NCBI RefSeq assembly: GCF_026224925.1
Contig: NZ_JAMFRV010000091.1
Span: forward strand, 1 to 41,127
Reading direction: 5' to 3'
Length of the DNA stretch: 41,127 nt
DNA from: Pseudomonas sp.
GTDB taxonomy: Bacteria > Pseudomonadota > Gammaproteobacteria > Pseudomonadales > Pseudomonadaceae
A program made the position numbers and the translations under genes. Positions 1 through 8,429 of this stretch are shown here, one piece after another. Position 1 is the stretch's first letter. Each line of letters opens with the position of its first letter. A model generated the notes under the pieces. That model saw only the letters and a list, made by a program, of their open reading frames with translations, had not been told where the DNA came from and ran no database searches.

Positions 1-2
1 GG

Positions 3-1367
3 GACAGGAAACTGTTTGAGGGAGAGGGCGCGGCAATGAACGCCGCGAAATCAGGGCGCAAGGTCGCGATGGTTGATAGCCGTCAGCAGGTCGGCGGTAA
101 CTGCACTCATCTGGGCACCATCCCGTCCAAGGCGTTGCGTCACTCGGTCAAGCAAATCATCCAGTTCAACACCAACCCGATGTTTCGGGCGATTGGCGAG
201 CCGCGCTGGTTTTCGTTCCCGGATGTATTAAAGAACGCCGAGAAGGTCATCACTAAACAAGTCGCCTCGCGCACGAGTTATTACGCCCGTAATCGCGTCG
301 ACGTGTTTTTTGGCACCGGCAGTTTCGCCGACGAGCGCACAATTGATGTGGTCTGTTCCAACGGCGTAGTTGAAAAGCTGGTGGCCAATCAGGTCATCAT
401 CGCTACTGGCTCCCGTCCTTATCGTCCGGCTGATATCGATTTTTCCCACAAGCGTATCTACGACAGCGACACCATCCTCAGTCTCGGGCATACCCCGCGC
501 AAACTGATCATCTACGGTGCCGGGGTTATCGGTTGCGAATACGCATCGATCTTCAGCGGCTTGGGGGTGATGGTCGAGTTGGTGGATAACCGTGAGCAAT
601 TGCTGAGCTTCCTTGATTCGGAAATCTCCCAGGCGCTGAGCTATCACTTCAGCAACAACAACGTGATGGTTCGCCATAACGAAGAGTACGAAAAGGTCGA
701 AGGTTTGGAGCACGGTGTGATCCTGCACCTCAAGTCCGGCAAGAAGATCAAGGCGGATGCCTTGCTTTGGTGTAACGGCCGTACCGGCAATACCGACAAA
801 CTGGGCCTGGAAAATGTCGGGATCAAACCCAACGGCCGTGGCCAGATTGAAGTCGACGAAAACTACCGCACTAGCATTCCGACCGTTTATGCCGCTGGCG
901 ATGTGATCGGTTGGCCAAGCCTTGCCAGTGCCGCTTACGACCAAGGTCGTTCTGCGGCGGGTAGTCTTGTCGACAACGGCAGCTGGCGTTTCGTCAACGA
1001 CGTACCGACCGGGATCTACACCATTCCCGAGATCAGCTCGATCGGTAAAAACGAACACGAGCTGACCCAGGCCAAAATACCGTACGAAGTGGGCAAGGCA
1101 TTCTTTAAAGGCATGGCCCGCGCGCAGATTTCCGGCGAGCCAGTAGGCATGCTGAAAATCCTGTTTCACCGTGAAACCCTGCAAGTGCTGGGTGTGCATT
1201 GCTTCGGGGACCAAGCTTCAGAGATCGTGCACATTGGTCAGGCGATCATGAACCAGCCGGGCGAAGCTAATTCGATCAAGTACTTCGTTAACACCACGTT
1301 CAACTACCCGACCATGGCTGAAGCCTATCGGGTAGCTGCTTACGACGGCCTCAACCGGCTTTTTTGA
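3..1367 (+). CDS. sthA: Soluble pyridine nucleotide transhydrogenase, 5' end missing
   Basis: This flavoprotein transfers hydride between NADPH and NAD+ in the cytosol and helps rebalance the two pools. The redox region reads [17 protein letters not shown]; as in SthA, the first cysteine of the usual disulfide pair is present but the second is not (C-T-H-L-G-T). The second Rossmann motif is [17 protein letters not shown], followed by an FAD-binding [15 protein letters not shown] segment and a dimerisation domain ending in DGLNRLF. From the first ATG (36) there are 443 residues against about 464 for the family, so the N-terminal FAD-binding GxGxxG lies outside. The frame stays open upstream to base 3 and GEGAA directly before the ATG matches the family, so coding continues leftward. 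Bases 1-20 do not encode the expected residues before that. The identification is firm; the true start is not visible. Confidence 0.95.
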   Translation, partial: DRKLFEGEGAAMNAAKSGRKVAMVDSRQQVGGNCTHLGTIPSKALRHSVKQIIQFNTNPMFRAIGEPRWFSFPDVLKNAEKVITKQVASRTSYYARNRVDVFFGTGSFADERTIDVVCSNGVVEKLVANQVIIATGSRPYRPADIDFSHKRIYDSDTILSLGHTPRKLIIYGAGVIGCEYASIFSGLGVMVELVDNREQLLSFLDSEISQALSYHFSNNNVMVRHNEEYEKVEGLEHGVILHLKSGKKIKADALLWCNGRTGNTDKLGLENVGIKPNGRGQIEVDENYRTSIPTVYAAGDVIGWPSLASAAYDQGRSAAGSLVDNGSWRFVNDVPTGIYTIPEISSIGKNEHELTQAKIPYEVGKAFFKGMARAQISGEPVGMLKILFHRETLQVLGVHCFGDQASEIVHIGQAIMNQPGEANSIKYFVNTTFNYPTMAEAYRVAAYDGLNRLF

Positions 1368-1409
1368 GCGGCTCCGGCCGGTGGCCTGAGCCGGTCGGGG
1401 AGACCGATT

Positions 1410-2132
1410 TCAGTGATTTCCTAGGGTGGCAGTGGCCAAACCGGGAAAGTCTGTAATCAGGCTGTCTACGCCGAAGTCGGCGAGCCTGCGCATCAGCGCA
1501 GGTTCGTTGACTGTCCACACCGACACGTGCAAACCCTGACGCTGGGCTTTTTGCAAGCGTTCAGGTGTGCACAGCGTCCAGTTCAACGCCAATATCGTGC
1601 AGCCGTAACTTTGCGCGACCTTCAGTGGGTCGAGCCACGCATATTCGGCGACCAGACCACGAGACAAGTCTGGCGTCAGGTCCAGCGCGGCGCGCAACAC
1701 TTCTCGAGAGCTCGATGTCACGGTGACTTTGTCCAGCAAGCCATGCCGTTGGGCCATCTCGCGAATAGCCAACACAGTCGCCGCCGCTCGGGTGCGTGAA
1801 GCGCTTTTGACTTCCAGTTGCCAGTGGTCGAAATCGCACTGTTCAAACAATTCTTCCAGACGCGGGATGGGACAGGGCTTAATCCACCCTGGACCGCCTT
1901 TGCGCGCGTCATACGTCACCAAGTTGGCGGCTGAATGTTCGACAACCTTGCCGCGCCGGTCAGTGGTGCGCTTGAGGGTGGGGTCATGGATGACCATCAA
2001 TTCGCCATCCAGAGACAGATGCAAATCCAACTCGCAACGACGAACGCCGTGTTTAAGGCATTCCTTGAAGCTGGTCAGGGTGTTTTCCGGTGCTTCGCCT
2101 TTGGCGCCGCGATGGCCATAAATAAGCGTCAC
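1410..2132 (-). CDS. Glycerophosphodiester phosphodiesterase, cytosolic type
   Basis: The enzyme hydrolyses glycerophosphodiesters (deacylated phospholipids) to glycerol-3-phosphate and an alcohol. The 240-residue protein opens with the GDPD signature: His7-Arg8-Gly9, then APEN (14-17), Glu34 and Asp36 as metal ligands in CELDLHLS, and His49-Asp50 in MVIHDPTLKRTTDRRG. The C-terminal VWTVN and DSLITDFPG segments complete the TIM barrel. There is no signal peptide, so it resembles cytosolic UgpQ rather than periplasmic GlpQ. It lies tail-to-tail with sthA (42 bases between stops) and head-away from the PilZ gene, so it is probably a single-gene unit. I leave the symbol blank because ugpQ and glpQ names are used inconsistently for this pseudomonad copy. 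Confidence 0.93.
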   Translation of the reverse strand: MTLIYGHRGAKGEAPENTLTSFKECLKHGVRRCELDLHLSLDGELMVIHDPTLKRTTDRRGKVVEHSAANLVTYDARKGGPGWIKPCPIPRLEELFEQCDFDHWQLEVKSASRTRAAATVLAIREMAQRHGLLDKVTVTSSSREVLRAALDLTPDLSRGLVAEYAWLDPLKVAQSYGCTILALNWTLCTPERLQKAQRQGLHVSVWTVNEPALMRRLADFGVDSLITDFPGLATATLGNH

Positions 2133-2265
2133 GTGTACTCCTTGTGGGCGTCAGTCAATTCAAATCAAGGTTAACAAGGGTCGAGCACTGACTGCCCAGC
2201 CCGAAAATTCTGTGGGAATTCATTGCAAAGTAGCCAGCACAGGCAACACGCTATCAAGCGTTTTG

Positions 2266-2850
2266 CTATTCCGGCGTATCACTTTGTTCTTTCGCCAAGC
2301 GCCGTTGCTGGGCTTGTCGTTGCAGGATGTGTCGGGCAAGCAGCTGCCGTTGGGCGTCCAACAGATTCTCGAACTCGGTACCGATCTCGTAATTGCCGAT
2401 CTCGCGGGCGTCGCAATGGGTGACTTTGGCGTTCATCAGCAAGCCCATTGCTTCAGGCAACAACACCATCTTGATCGACAATTGAGTGCCGGCTGGAATG
2501 GGCAGGGGATGATGAAATTGCACCCCTCCTTCGGACAGAATGACCAGCTGGGGCTCGCCAATCTTGCCTAGAACGGTGTGCGCAACAACTTGGCCGAGCA
2601 GGTCAATGCGTCTGCTCAAGGCTTTCAGGAAGCTGCTCAAGACCCGGTCTTTGTCACACAGTTGGCGCAACAAATGCTGAGACTCGAATTCGCTGACATG
2701 CAGTTCGCTGAGCAAGTTAAACAAAGTGGATGAATCCTGCGATGGCGCCTGGTGCGCTAAGCCGGGGCCTGACAGGTGGTTTATTTCCAGTGCGATCGTG
2801 TCCTCGATACGGTAGTATTCGCGGCGATCTTCTTCATCTAATGTCGACAT
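2266..2850 (-). CDS. PilZ-domain protein with an atypical second motif
   Basis: This 194-residue cytosolic protein shows an N-terminal RRxxxR-type PilZ motif (Arg10-Glu-Tyr-Tyr-Arg14) and a later beta-barrel segment, LVILSEGGVQF (about 102-112). In canonical c-di-GMP receptors the second motif is D/N-x-S-x-x-G; here Ser106 and Gly109 are present but the Asp/Asn position is Ile104. About 90 residues of mostly helical sequence separate the two motifs, more than in a minimal PilZ domain. The frame extends far upstream across lolC, but the start at 2850 is the only sensible one because the longer frame lies antisense to an essential gene. It is divergent from lolC with 93 bases between them. It may bind c-di-GMP weakly or through a partner; that is inference. 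Confidence 0.8.
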   Translation of the reverse strand: MSTLDEEDRREYYRIEDTIALEINHLSGPGLAHQAPSQDSSTLFNLLSELHVSEFESQHLLRQLCDKDRVLSSFLKALSRRIDLLGQVVAHTVLGKIGEPQLVILSEGGVQFHHPLPIPAGTQLSIKMVLLPEAMGLLMNAKVTHCDAREIGNYEIGTEFENLLDAQRQLLARHILQRQAQQRRLAKEQSDTPE

Positions 2851-2943
2851 GGCGAACCCATGGTAGCGGCGGTGGTCTGAGTGTAAAGCTGCTCGTTGAG
2901 CCTCGCCACAAGGACGTTCCCATTCCTCCGAACAAGCCCCTAA

Positions 2944-4194
2944 ATGTTCAGACCTCTTTTTGTATTTATTGGCACGCGTTATACCCGTGCGAAACGTCGT
3001 AATCATTTTGTCTCTTTCATTTCCCTGACGTCGATGATCGGCCTTGCCCTTGGCGTGGTCGTGATGATCGTTGTTTTGTCGGTAATGAACGGTTTCGATC
3101 ATGAAATGCGAACCCGCGTCCTCGGTATGGTGCCTCATGCCACGATCGAGGGCGATCAGCCGATCAACGACTGGCATGCACTGGCAGAAAAGGTCAAGGC
3201 TCACCCTGAGGTGCAGGCCGTTGCGCCGTTTACCCAGATGCAGGGTCTGCTGACCAACAACGGTAAAGTGCAGAAGGTGTTGCTCGATGCGATCGATCCG
3301 GCCGAGGAGCGCAAAGTCTCGATCATCGATAACTTCATGCAGAAGGGCCGTCTTGACGACCTGACGCCGGGCAGTTTCGGCATCGTGCTGGGTGACAAAG
3401 CCGCGACCAATCTCGGAGTTGGCATCGGTGACAAACTGACGTTCGTCACTCCGGAAGTCACGGTGACCCCGGGCGGCATCTTTCCGCGAATGAAGCGCTT
3501 TACCGTGGTCGGCATTTTCCATGTCGGCGCAGGTGAGCTGGACGGCTACCTGGGTCTCACCAACCTCACCGATCTGGCGCGCCTGCATCGCTGGAAGCCA
3601 GACCAGGTACAAGGCTTGCGACTCAAGTTCGACGACCTGTTCGATGCGCCACGGGTAGCGTGGGAAATCGCCCAGAAACTGGGAGATCACGACTTCTACG
3701 CACGTGACTGGACTCGCACCCACGGTAATCTGTATCAGGCTATCCGTATGGAAAAAGCCATGATCGGCTTATTGCTGCTGCTAATTGTCGCCGTCGCCGC
3801 CTTCAACATCATTTCTACCTTGGTGATGGTGGTCAACGACAAGAAAGGCGATATCGCTATCTTGCGTACTTTGGGGTCCACACCCGCGCAAATCATGGGC
3901 ATCTTCATGGTCCAAGGCACGGTGATTGGCGTCGTCGGCACGCTGATTGGCGCTGTGGTGGGGATTTTCGCTGCGCTTAATGTCAGCGCAGCCATTTCCG
4001 CTTTGGAAGGCTTGATCGGGCATAAGTTTCTAAGCTCGGATGTTTATTTCATTGATTACCTGCCATCGCAGTTGATGGCCGAAGACGTGGTTCTGGTCTG
4101 CGGCGCCGCCTTGGTTTTGAGTTTTCTCGCCACCCTGTATCCAGCCTGGCGTGCCGCGCGCACCCAGCCCGCGGAGGCGTTACGTTATGAGTGA
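2944..4194 (+). CDS. lolC: Lipoprotein-releasing ABC transporter permease LolC
   Basis: This is one of two inner-membrane permeases of the LolCDE complex, which extracts mature outer-membrane lipoproteins from the inner membrane and hands them to LolA. The 416-residue protein has the MacB/FtsX-like plan: a conserved N-terminus [15 protein letters not shown], a first membrane helix at about 26-48, a large periplasmic domain (about 50-265), then three C-terminal helices around 270-295, 318-350 and 378-400, ending in [19 protein letters not shown]. The coupling segment [15 protein letters not shown] contacts the ATPase. It starts the lolC-lolD-lolE operon; its stop overlaps the preferred start of lolD by 8 bases. 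It is a clear paralogue of lolE, and the C/E names follow gene order, as in other pseudomonads. Confidence 0.95.
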   Translation: MFRPLFVFIGTRYTRAKRRNHFVSFISLTSMIGLALGVVVMIVVLSVMNGFDHEMRTRVLGMVPHATIEGDQPINDWHALAEKVKAHPEVQAVAPFTQMQGLLTNNGKVQKVLLDAIDPAEERKVSIIDNFMQKGRLDDLTPGSFGIVLGDKAATNLGVGIGDKLTFVTPEVTVTPGGIFPRMKRFTVVGIFHVGAGELDGYLGLTNLTDLARLHRWKPDQVQGLRLKFDDLFDAPRVAWEIAQKLGDHDFYARDWTRTHGNLYQAIRMEKAMIGLLLLLIVAVAAFNIISTLVMVVNDKKGDIAILRTLGSTPAQIMGIFMVQGTVIGVVGTLIGAVVGIFAALNVSAAISALEGLIGHKFLSSDVYFIDYLPSQLMAEDVVLVCGAALVLSFLATLYPAWRAARTQPAEALRYE

Positions 4195-4885
4195 GTCGGG
4201 CATGAGTGATAAAGCAGTGCTGAGTTGCCGCAATCTGGGTAAGTCCTACGAGGAAGGCCCGGAGTCTGTGGTGGTGTTGTCGGGCTTACAGTTGGAACTG
4301 CATCCGGGTGAGCGCGTCGCGATTGTCGGCAGCTCGGGCTCCGGTAAAAGTACGTTGTTGAATTTGTTGGGCGGCCTGGACACGCCGTCGCAAGGCAGTG
4401 TGTGGCTGGCAGGCGAAGAACTGTCCGCACTGGGCGAAAAAGCGCGCGGTCAGTTGCGCAATCGTTCACTGGGCTTCGTTTATCAGTTTCACCACTTGTT
4501 GCCTGAATTCACTGCACTGGAAAACGTCTGCATGCCGCTGTTGATTGGCCGCACAGCGATTCCTGAAGCCCGTCAGCGCGCTACGGCATTGCTGCAACGT
4601 GTGGGGCTTGGGCATCGACTGGCGCACAAGCCGTCGGAGTTATCAGGCGGTGAGCGCCAGCGCGTCGCGATTGCCAGGGCCTTGGTCAATCAGCCCGGCC
4701 TGGTCATGCTCGATGAGCCCACCGGTAACCTCGATCAGCATACGGCTCAGGGTATTCAGGATTTGATGCTGGAGCTCAGCACCTCGTCGCGAACGGCCTT
4801 TTTGGTGGTGACCCACGACATGAACCTGGCCAGCCAGATGGACCGCGTGTTGCGCCTTGAAGAAGGCCGCTTGGTCGAAGGCTGA
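4187..4885 (+). CDS. lolD: Lipoprotein-releasing ABC transporter ATPase LolD
   Basis: This is the ATPase that powers LolCE. Its 232 residues contain Walker A (GSSGSGKST, about 48-56), the Q-loop [17 protein letters not shown], the signature [15 protein letters not shown], Walker [13 protein letters not shown] and the switch histidine in [11 protein letters not shown] chose the ATG at 4187 because GGAGG lies about 10 bases upstream and the 8-base overlap with the lolC stop suits translational coupling. A second ATG at 4202 ([11 protein letters not shown]) matches the start commonly annotated for pseudomonad LolD and is a real alternative. A frame from 4151 also exists but runs deep into lolC and is unlikely to be used. 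Confidence 0.95.
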   Translation: MSESGMSDKAVLSCRNLGKSYEEGPESVVVLSGLQLELHPGERVAIVGSSGSGKSTLLNLLGGLDTPSQGSVWLAGEELSALGEKARGQLRNRSLGFVYQFHHLLPEFTALENVCMPLLIGRTAIPEARQRATALLQRVGLGHRLAHKPSELSGGERQRVAIARALVNQPGLVMLDEPTGNLDQHTAQGIQDLMLELSTSSRTAFLVVTHDMNLASQMDRVLRLEEGRLVEG

Positions 4886-4891
4886 CCCATC

Positions 4892-4922
4892 AACCCGATG
4901 CCGGTAATGGTCTCGGGTTTTT
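4892..4922 (+). terminator. Possible weak terminator or attenuator between lolD and lolE
   Basis: A 7-bp stem (AACCCGA at 4892-4898 with TCGGGTT at 4913-4919), a 14-base loop and then a run of T residues fit a weak intrinsic terminator. It sits inside the operon, only 25 bases before lolE, so it could trim the amount of lolE message or simply be read through. The loop is long, so confidence is limited. Confidence 0.4.
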
Positions 4923-4946
4923 CACACTATTTACGGTGCTCCGCGA

Positions 4947-6194
4947 ATGTTCAGACCGTTATCGATCTTTATTGGCACGCGCTATACCCGCGCCAAGCGC
5001 CGCAATCACTTTATTTCGTTCATTTCCATGACCTCAATGATTGGCCTCGCGCTTGGTGTGCTGGCAATGATCGTTGTTTTGTCGGTGATGAACGGATTTC
5101 AGCAAGAAATGAGTACGCGGATTCTCGGCATGGTGCCGCACGCCGTTATCGCTGGCGTGACGCCGCTGGATGACTGGAAACCAGCCGCCGCTGCGGCCAT
5201 GAAGAATCCCGAAGTGACCGCTGCCGTAACTTTCACCGAAATGGAAGGCATGTTCTCTTATAAGGGTTCAATGCAGCCAATTCAGGTCAGCGGTGTCGAC
5301 CCGGCGCTGGAACACGAAGTATCCATCGTTGCTCAACACATCACCCAAGGTCGCCTTGAGGACCTCAAAGCGGGTGAGTTTGGTGTGGTGATTGGCGAAA
5401 TCACCGCCCGGCGTTTCCGTTTGAATATCGGCGATAAAGTGACCCTTATCGTGCCGGAGGCCAGTACCACGGCCGCAGGCGGGATTACACCGCGCTTACA
5501 GCGGTTGACGGTAGTTGGCGTGTTCAAGGTCGGCGCTGAGCTGGACGGCACCATGGCGCTGATCAATGCGGCTGATGCTGCGCAGATTCAGCACTGGCAG
5601 CCCAATCAGGTGCAGGGCGTGCGTCTGGCGCTGAAAGATTTGTACACCGCGCCGCAGGTTTCCGCCTCCATCGTCGCTGGCCTGGGGGCCGACTATCGCG
5701 CCGATGACTGGACCCATACTCAAGGCAGCCTGTTTAGCGCCATGAAAATGGAAAAGACCATGATCGGTCTGTTGCTTCTGATGATTGTTGCCGTGGCTGC
5801 GTTCAACATCATCGCCACATTGATCATGGTGGTGAATGACAAGGGCGCTGACATCGCGATTTTACGCACCATCGGTGCTACTCCGGGGCAGATCATGACC
5901 ATCTTCATGGTTCAAGGCACCGTGATCGGTATCGTCGGTACGCTGATTGGCGGCGTCCTTGGGGTTATCGCTGCCATCAATGTCAGCGCGATGGTGGGCT
6001 GGATGGAGCGGGTCAGCGGCCAGCACATCTTCAGTTCGGATGTGTACTTCGTTAACAACCTGCCTTCCCAATTGCAGGGCGGCGATGTACTGCTGATTTG
6101 CAGTGCCGGGTTTATTCTGAGCTTTCTGGCCACCTTGTACCCCGCATGGCGGGCTGCACAGATTCAGCCAGCGCATGCTTTGCGGTATGAGTGA
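4947..6194 (+). CDS. lolE: Lipoprotein-releasing ABC transporter permease LolE
   Basis: This is the second inner-membrane permease of LolCDE. It has 415 residues and the same layout as LolC: N-terminal [15 protein letters not shown], helix at about 26-48, periplasmic domain, and three C-terminal helices including FNIIATLIMVV and [19 protein letters not shown]. It shares almost the whole first 45 residues with LolC, and the DNA around both start codons (ATGTTCAGACC) is identical, which points to duplication of one permease gene. The 61-base gap after lolD carries a small hairpin with a T-run. Divergence between the two permeases is greatest in the periplasmic domain, where LolC and LolE are known to play different roles (LolA binding and lipoprotein binding). 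Confidence 0.94.
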   Translation: MFRPLSIFIGTRYTRAKRRNHFISFISMTSMIGLALGVLAMIVVLSVMNGFQQEMSTRILGMVPHAVIAGVTPLDDWKPAAAAAMKNPEVTAAVTFTEMEGMFSYKGSMQPIQVSGVDPALEHEVSIVAQHITQGRLEDLKAGEFGVVIGEITARRFRLNIGDKVTLIVPEASTTAAGGITPRLQRLTVVGVFKVGAELDGTMALINAADAAQIQHWQPNQVQGVRLALKDLYTAPQVSASIVAGLGADYRADDWTHTQGSLFSAMKMEKTMIGLLLLMIVAVAAFNIIATLIMVVNDKGADIAILRTIGATPGQIMTIFMVQGTVIGIVGTLIGGVLGVIAAINVSAMVGWMERVSGQHIFSSDVYFVNNLPSQLQGGDVLLICSAGFILSFLATLYPAWRAAQIQPAHALRYE

Positions 6195-6296
6195 CAGGGT
6201 TGCATGCATGATGGCCTCTCGGTAGGGGCCAATCGGCGCTGAAAGCCGCGCTTAAACCCTATAAACTTGCCCGCATAATTTAGTCAGGTCGCCGCT

Positions 6297-7127
6297 ATGC
6301 ATCCCGCAGCCGAACATTCGCCGCTGGGCAAGTCCAGTGAATACATCGCCACGTACACGCCTTCATTGCTGTTCCCGATTCCGCGTGCCGCAAAATGGGC
6401 CGAACTCGGTCTGACTGCTGAGACGCTGCCGTATCAAGGCGTTGACTTCTGGAACTGCTACGAGCTGTCCTGGTTACTACCGTCCGGCAAGCCGGTGGTG
6501 GCCATTGGTGAGTTCAGTATCCCGGCGGATTCCCCCAATATCATAGAATCCAAGTCATTCAAGCTCTACCTCAACTCGCTGAACCAAACGCCATTTGTTG
6601 ATCATGCGGCGCTGGTGGCGACCCTTGAGAACGATTTGTCGGCCGCAGCGGGTAAGCCCGTGGGTGTGCGTATTCGCAGTCTGGCGGAGATCGAGAGTGA
6701 CGGCGTGGCGTCTCTGCCTGGGGTCTGCATTGACGAGTTGGATATCAGCGTCAACAGTTACGAAACTCCGCGCCCGGAACTGTTGCGTTGCGACGATTCG
6801 CGAGTTATTGAAGAAAGCCTGCACAGCCACTTGCTCAAATCCAACTGCCCGGTGACCAGTCAGCCCGACTGGGGCAGCGTCGCCGTGGAATATCGCGGTT
6901 CAGCGCTTGATCATGCGAGCCTGTTGGCGTACATCGTCAGCTTTCGCCAGCACTCAGACTTTCACGAGCAATGCGTCGAGCGCATTTTTCTCGATCTGCA
7001 GCGCCTGCTCAAGCCTGAAAAATTGATCGTTTATGCGCGTTACGTGCGACGTGGCGGACTAGACATCAATCCGTACCGCAGCACGGAAGCGATCAAGCAT
7101 GAGAATCGCCGGTTGGCGCGTCAATAA
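6297..7127 (+). CDS. queF: NADPH-dependent 7-cyano-7-deazaguanine reductase QueF
   Basis: QueF reduces preQ0 to preQ1, the base later inserted into tRNA wobble position 34 on the way to queuosine. At 276 residues it is the long, two-domain (YqcD-like) form. The N-terminal half carries [11 protein letters not shown] (84-94), the QueF substrate-binding motif. The C-terminal half carries the catalytic Cys184 in [14 protein letters not shown] and the proton-donating Asp191. It is followed directly by a strong hairpin terminator shared with the convergent DUF4404 gene. The 102-base upstream gap has two small hairpins but no preQ1 riboswitch that I can recognise. Confidence 0.96.
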   Translation: MHPAAEHSPLGKSSEYIATYTPSLLFPIPRAAKWAELGLTAETLPYQGVDFWNCYELSWLLPSGKPVVAIGEFSIPADSPNIIESKSFKLYLNSLNQTPFVDHAALVATLENDLSAAAGKPVGVRIRSLAEIESDGVASLPGVCIDELDISVNSYETPRPELLRCDDSRVIEESLHSHLLKSNCPVTSQPDWGSVAVEYRGSALDHASLLAYIVSFRQHSDFHEQCVERIFLDLQRLLKPEKLIVYARYVRRGGLDINPYRSTEAIKHENRRLARQ

Positions 7128-7130
7128 ACG

Positions 7131-7159
7131 AAAAAACCCGTCGCCAGGACGGGTTTTTT
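7131..7159. terminator. Bidirectional intrinsic terminator after queF
   Basis: A 12-bp perfect stem (7131-7142 with 7148-7159) around a 5-base loop starts with six A and ends with six T, so it can end transcription of queF on the plus strand and of the DUF4404 gene on the minus strand. Confidence 0.9.
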
Positions 7160-7183
7160 ACGTAAATTGAAACGTCAGCAGAT

Positions 7184-7447
7184 TTAGATGCCGATGTTGC
7201 CGAGGGTCTGCACAATATTGCGCAGGGTTACGGCAATGGCCGGGTGCTTCAGTTCGAAGCGCTCCACGGCGAGGTTAACGCCGTCAGCCAAGCTAGCGTC
7301 CTGAGTTATGGATTCAAGCTGGATTTTGTCCTCGATTTGGGCCATCAGCTCATGCAGATTCTGACGTTCGGATTCGGAAAGCGGTGGATTTTTCTCCAGT
7401 TGCTCGCGCAGGGCATTGAGTTGGTCTTGCAGTTCCCGGGCAGGCAT
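7184..7447 (-). CDS. DUF4404 family small protein
   Basis: This is an 87-residue acidic, helical protein with no signal peptide or membrane segment. The sequence LQDQLNALREQLEKNPPLS near the start, followed by ERQNLHELMAQIEDKI and a C-terminal VERFELKHPAIAVTLRNI, matches the small DUF4404 family of gammaproteobacteria, whose function is not known. The heptad-like spacing suggests coiled coil and self-association. The start at 7447 has a GGGAG ribosome-binding site about 7 bases upstream. The frame continues to 7582, but that part overlaps the next gene and lacks family similarity. It is convergent with queF. Confidence 0.8.
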   Translation of the reverse strand: MPARELQDQLNALREQLEKNPPLSESERQNLHELMAQIEDKIQLESITQDASLADGVNLAVERFELKHPAIAVTLRNIVQTLGNIGI

Positions 7448-7568
7448 AGCGTGCTCCCTTTGTGAATAGTCTCTGGCATGGACCCCTGCACACGGCGAAA
7501 GGTCCTTTATAGCGGTAAGACTAATCCACTCCGGCGCTAAGTGCATGATCTTGATCAAGCAGATGTGA

Positions 7569-8228
7569 TCAGGGTTTCTCACCTTTGCTGCGGCGCAAGC
7601 TGATATCAGCGAGGCAGGAAGCCAGCTCCCCCACGTTATCGATCACTGAGTGCACGCCGAGACTGTACAACTGCAAGGTCGCTTGACCGCGACGGTATTC
7701 ACGTTCAGCGTCGTTCAGTGACTTCCAGTCGTTGGGTGACAAGCCACAGAGTGGACCGCAGGTGGCTAATCCTACCGTCCATAGCCCGGCGTTCAGCCCA
7801 GCCTGCAACAGACGCGGTTCGCCGCTGACCAGCACACAACCGTCGAGTTGCTGCACATTCAAACTCATCAGTGCCTGCCACACGGCATCCGGAGCCGGCC
7901 ACGCAGCGCAACTGTTCGACCGATTGGCCGGTTTGATTAACTTTCCCAACGGCGCTGCGAGTTGTTGGCTCAGCGCTTCTGGTAACTCATCCAGCCAAGC
8001 GCAGGGCACGCCCTGGCGGCTCATGGTTTGCAATAATCCCAGCGCGCCCGGCGTAACGTTGGCCCGGTCATTGGGTTCATCTGGTGCGGGCAGCGCGTTG
8101 AGCCGCTCTGCACTTAATGACGCGCTGGCGCGAGCGCCAAAGTCCACCAGGCAGCCGCTGAGCCCGAAGAGCAATGCGGTAAAGGCTGGAGCGGGTACAG
8201 GTAGAGGTAGGGCGTGTGGCGCAGGCAT
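7569..8228 (-). CDS. Phosphonatase-like HAD-fold protein, apparently catalytically inactive
   Basis: This 219-residue cytosolic protein resembles phosphonoacetaldehyde hydrolase (PhnX-like HAD family). Shared signs are the VDFG after motif I, the AGLWTVGL segment, LSPNDWKSLNDAEREYRRGQA and the terminal HSVIDNVGEL. The catalytic motif I, normally DxDGT or DxAGT, reads F-G-L-S-G-C here (about 21-26), so the nucleophilic Asp is Gly and the Thr is Cys. The acidic motif normally reading DDT appears as V-S-G-E-P, so a metal-binding Asp is also lost. The C-terminal part is well kept, which argues for a maintained pseudoenzyme rather than a decaying gene. It may have a binding or regulatory role; none is known to me. 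Confidence 0.78.
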   Translation of the reverse strand: MPAPHALPLPVPAPAFTALLFGLSGCLVDFGARASASLSAERLNALPAPDEPNDRANVTPGALGLLQTMSRQGVPCAWLDELPEALSQQLAAPLGKLIKPANRSNSCAAWPAPDAVWQALMSLNVQQLDGCVLVSGEPRLLQAGLNAGLWTVGLATCGPLCGLSPNDWKSLNDAEREYRRGQATLQLYSLGVHSVIDNVGELASCLADISLRRSKGEKP

Positions 8229-8369
8229 GTTGGCGTCCCCGAAGTATTCTCCTACGCTACGCAGGCGTTATGACAGTTATGTGAACCTATGAAAGCCGTG
8301 CGGGTTATTGATTCTGTGCATTAGCACTATCAGTGTTAGAGAGGCTGCCAAAAAGGCCTCGGTAAGCCT

Positions 8370-8375
8370 TATACT
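8370..8375 (+). promoter_or_regulatory. Candidate -10 element upstream of mlaA
   Basis: TATACT lies 54 bases before the mlaA start, with only a weak -35 match (GCCAAA, 8347-8352) at 17 bases spacing. The -10 is close to consensus, so this is the best sigma-70-like candidate in the 201-base gap. Confidence 0.35.
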
Positions 8376-8429
8376 GCCGGTCTTGACGTGCAGGGCAATA
8401 GCCCGCCCCATTTATTAGGAGTGTCAGCT

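Noticed and set aside
228..1214. Long open frame antisense to sthA
   Set aside because: It is a shadow of the high-G+C codon pattern of sthA; no family similarity and no ribosome-binding site.
2851..3723. Upstream extension of the PilZ frame across lolC
   Set aside because: It lies antisense to lolC and lacks PilZ similarity; the start at 2850 already gives a complete protein.
6195..6296. preQ1 riboswitch upstream of queF
   Set aside because: Two small hairpins exist, but the C-rich loop and A-rich tail of a preQ1 aptamer are not in the right arrangement.
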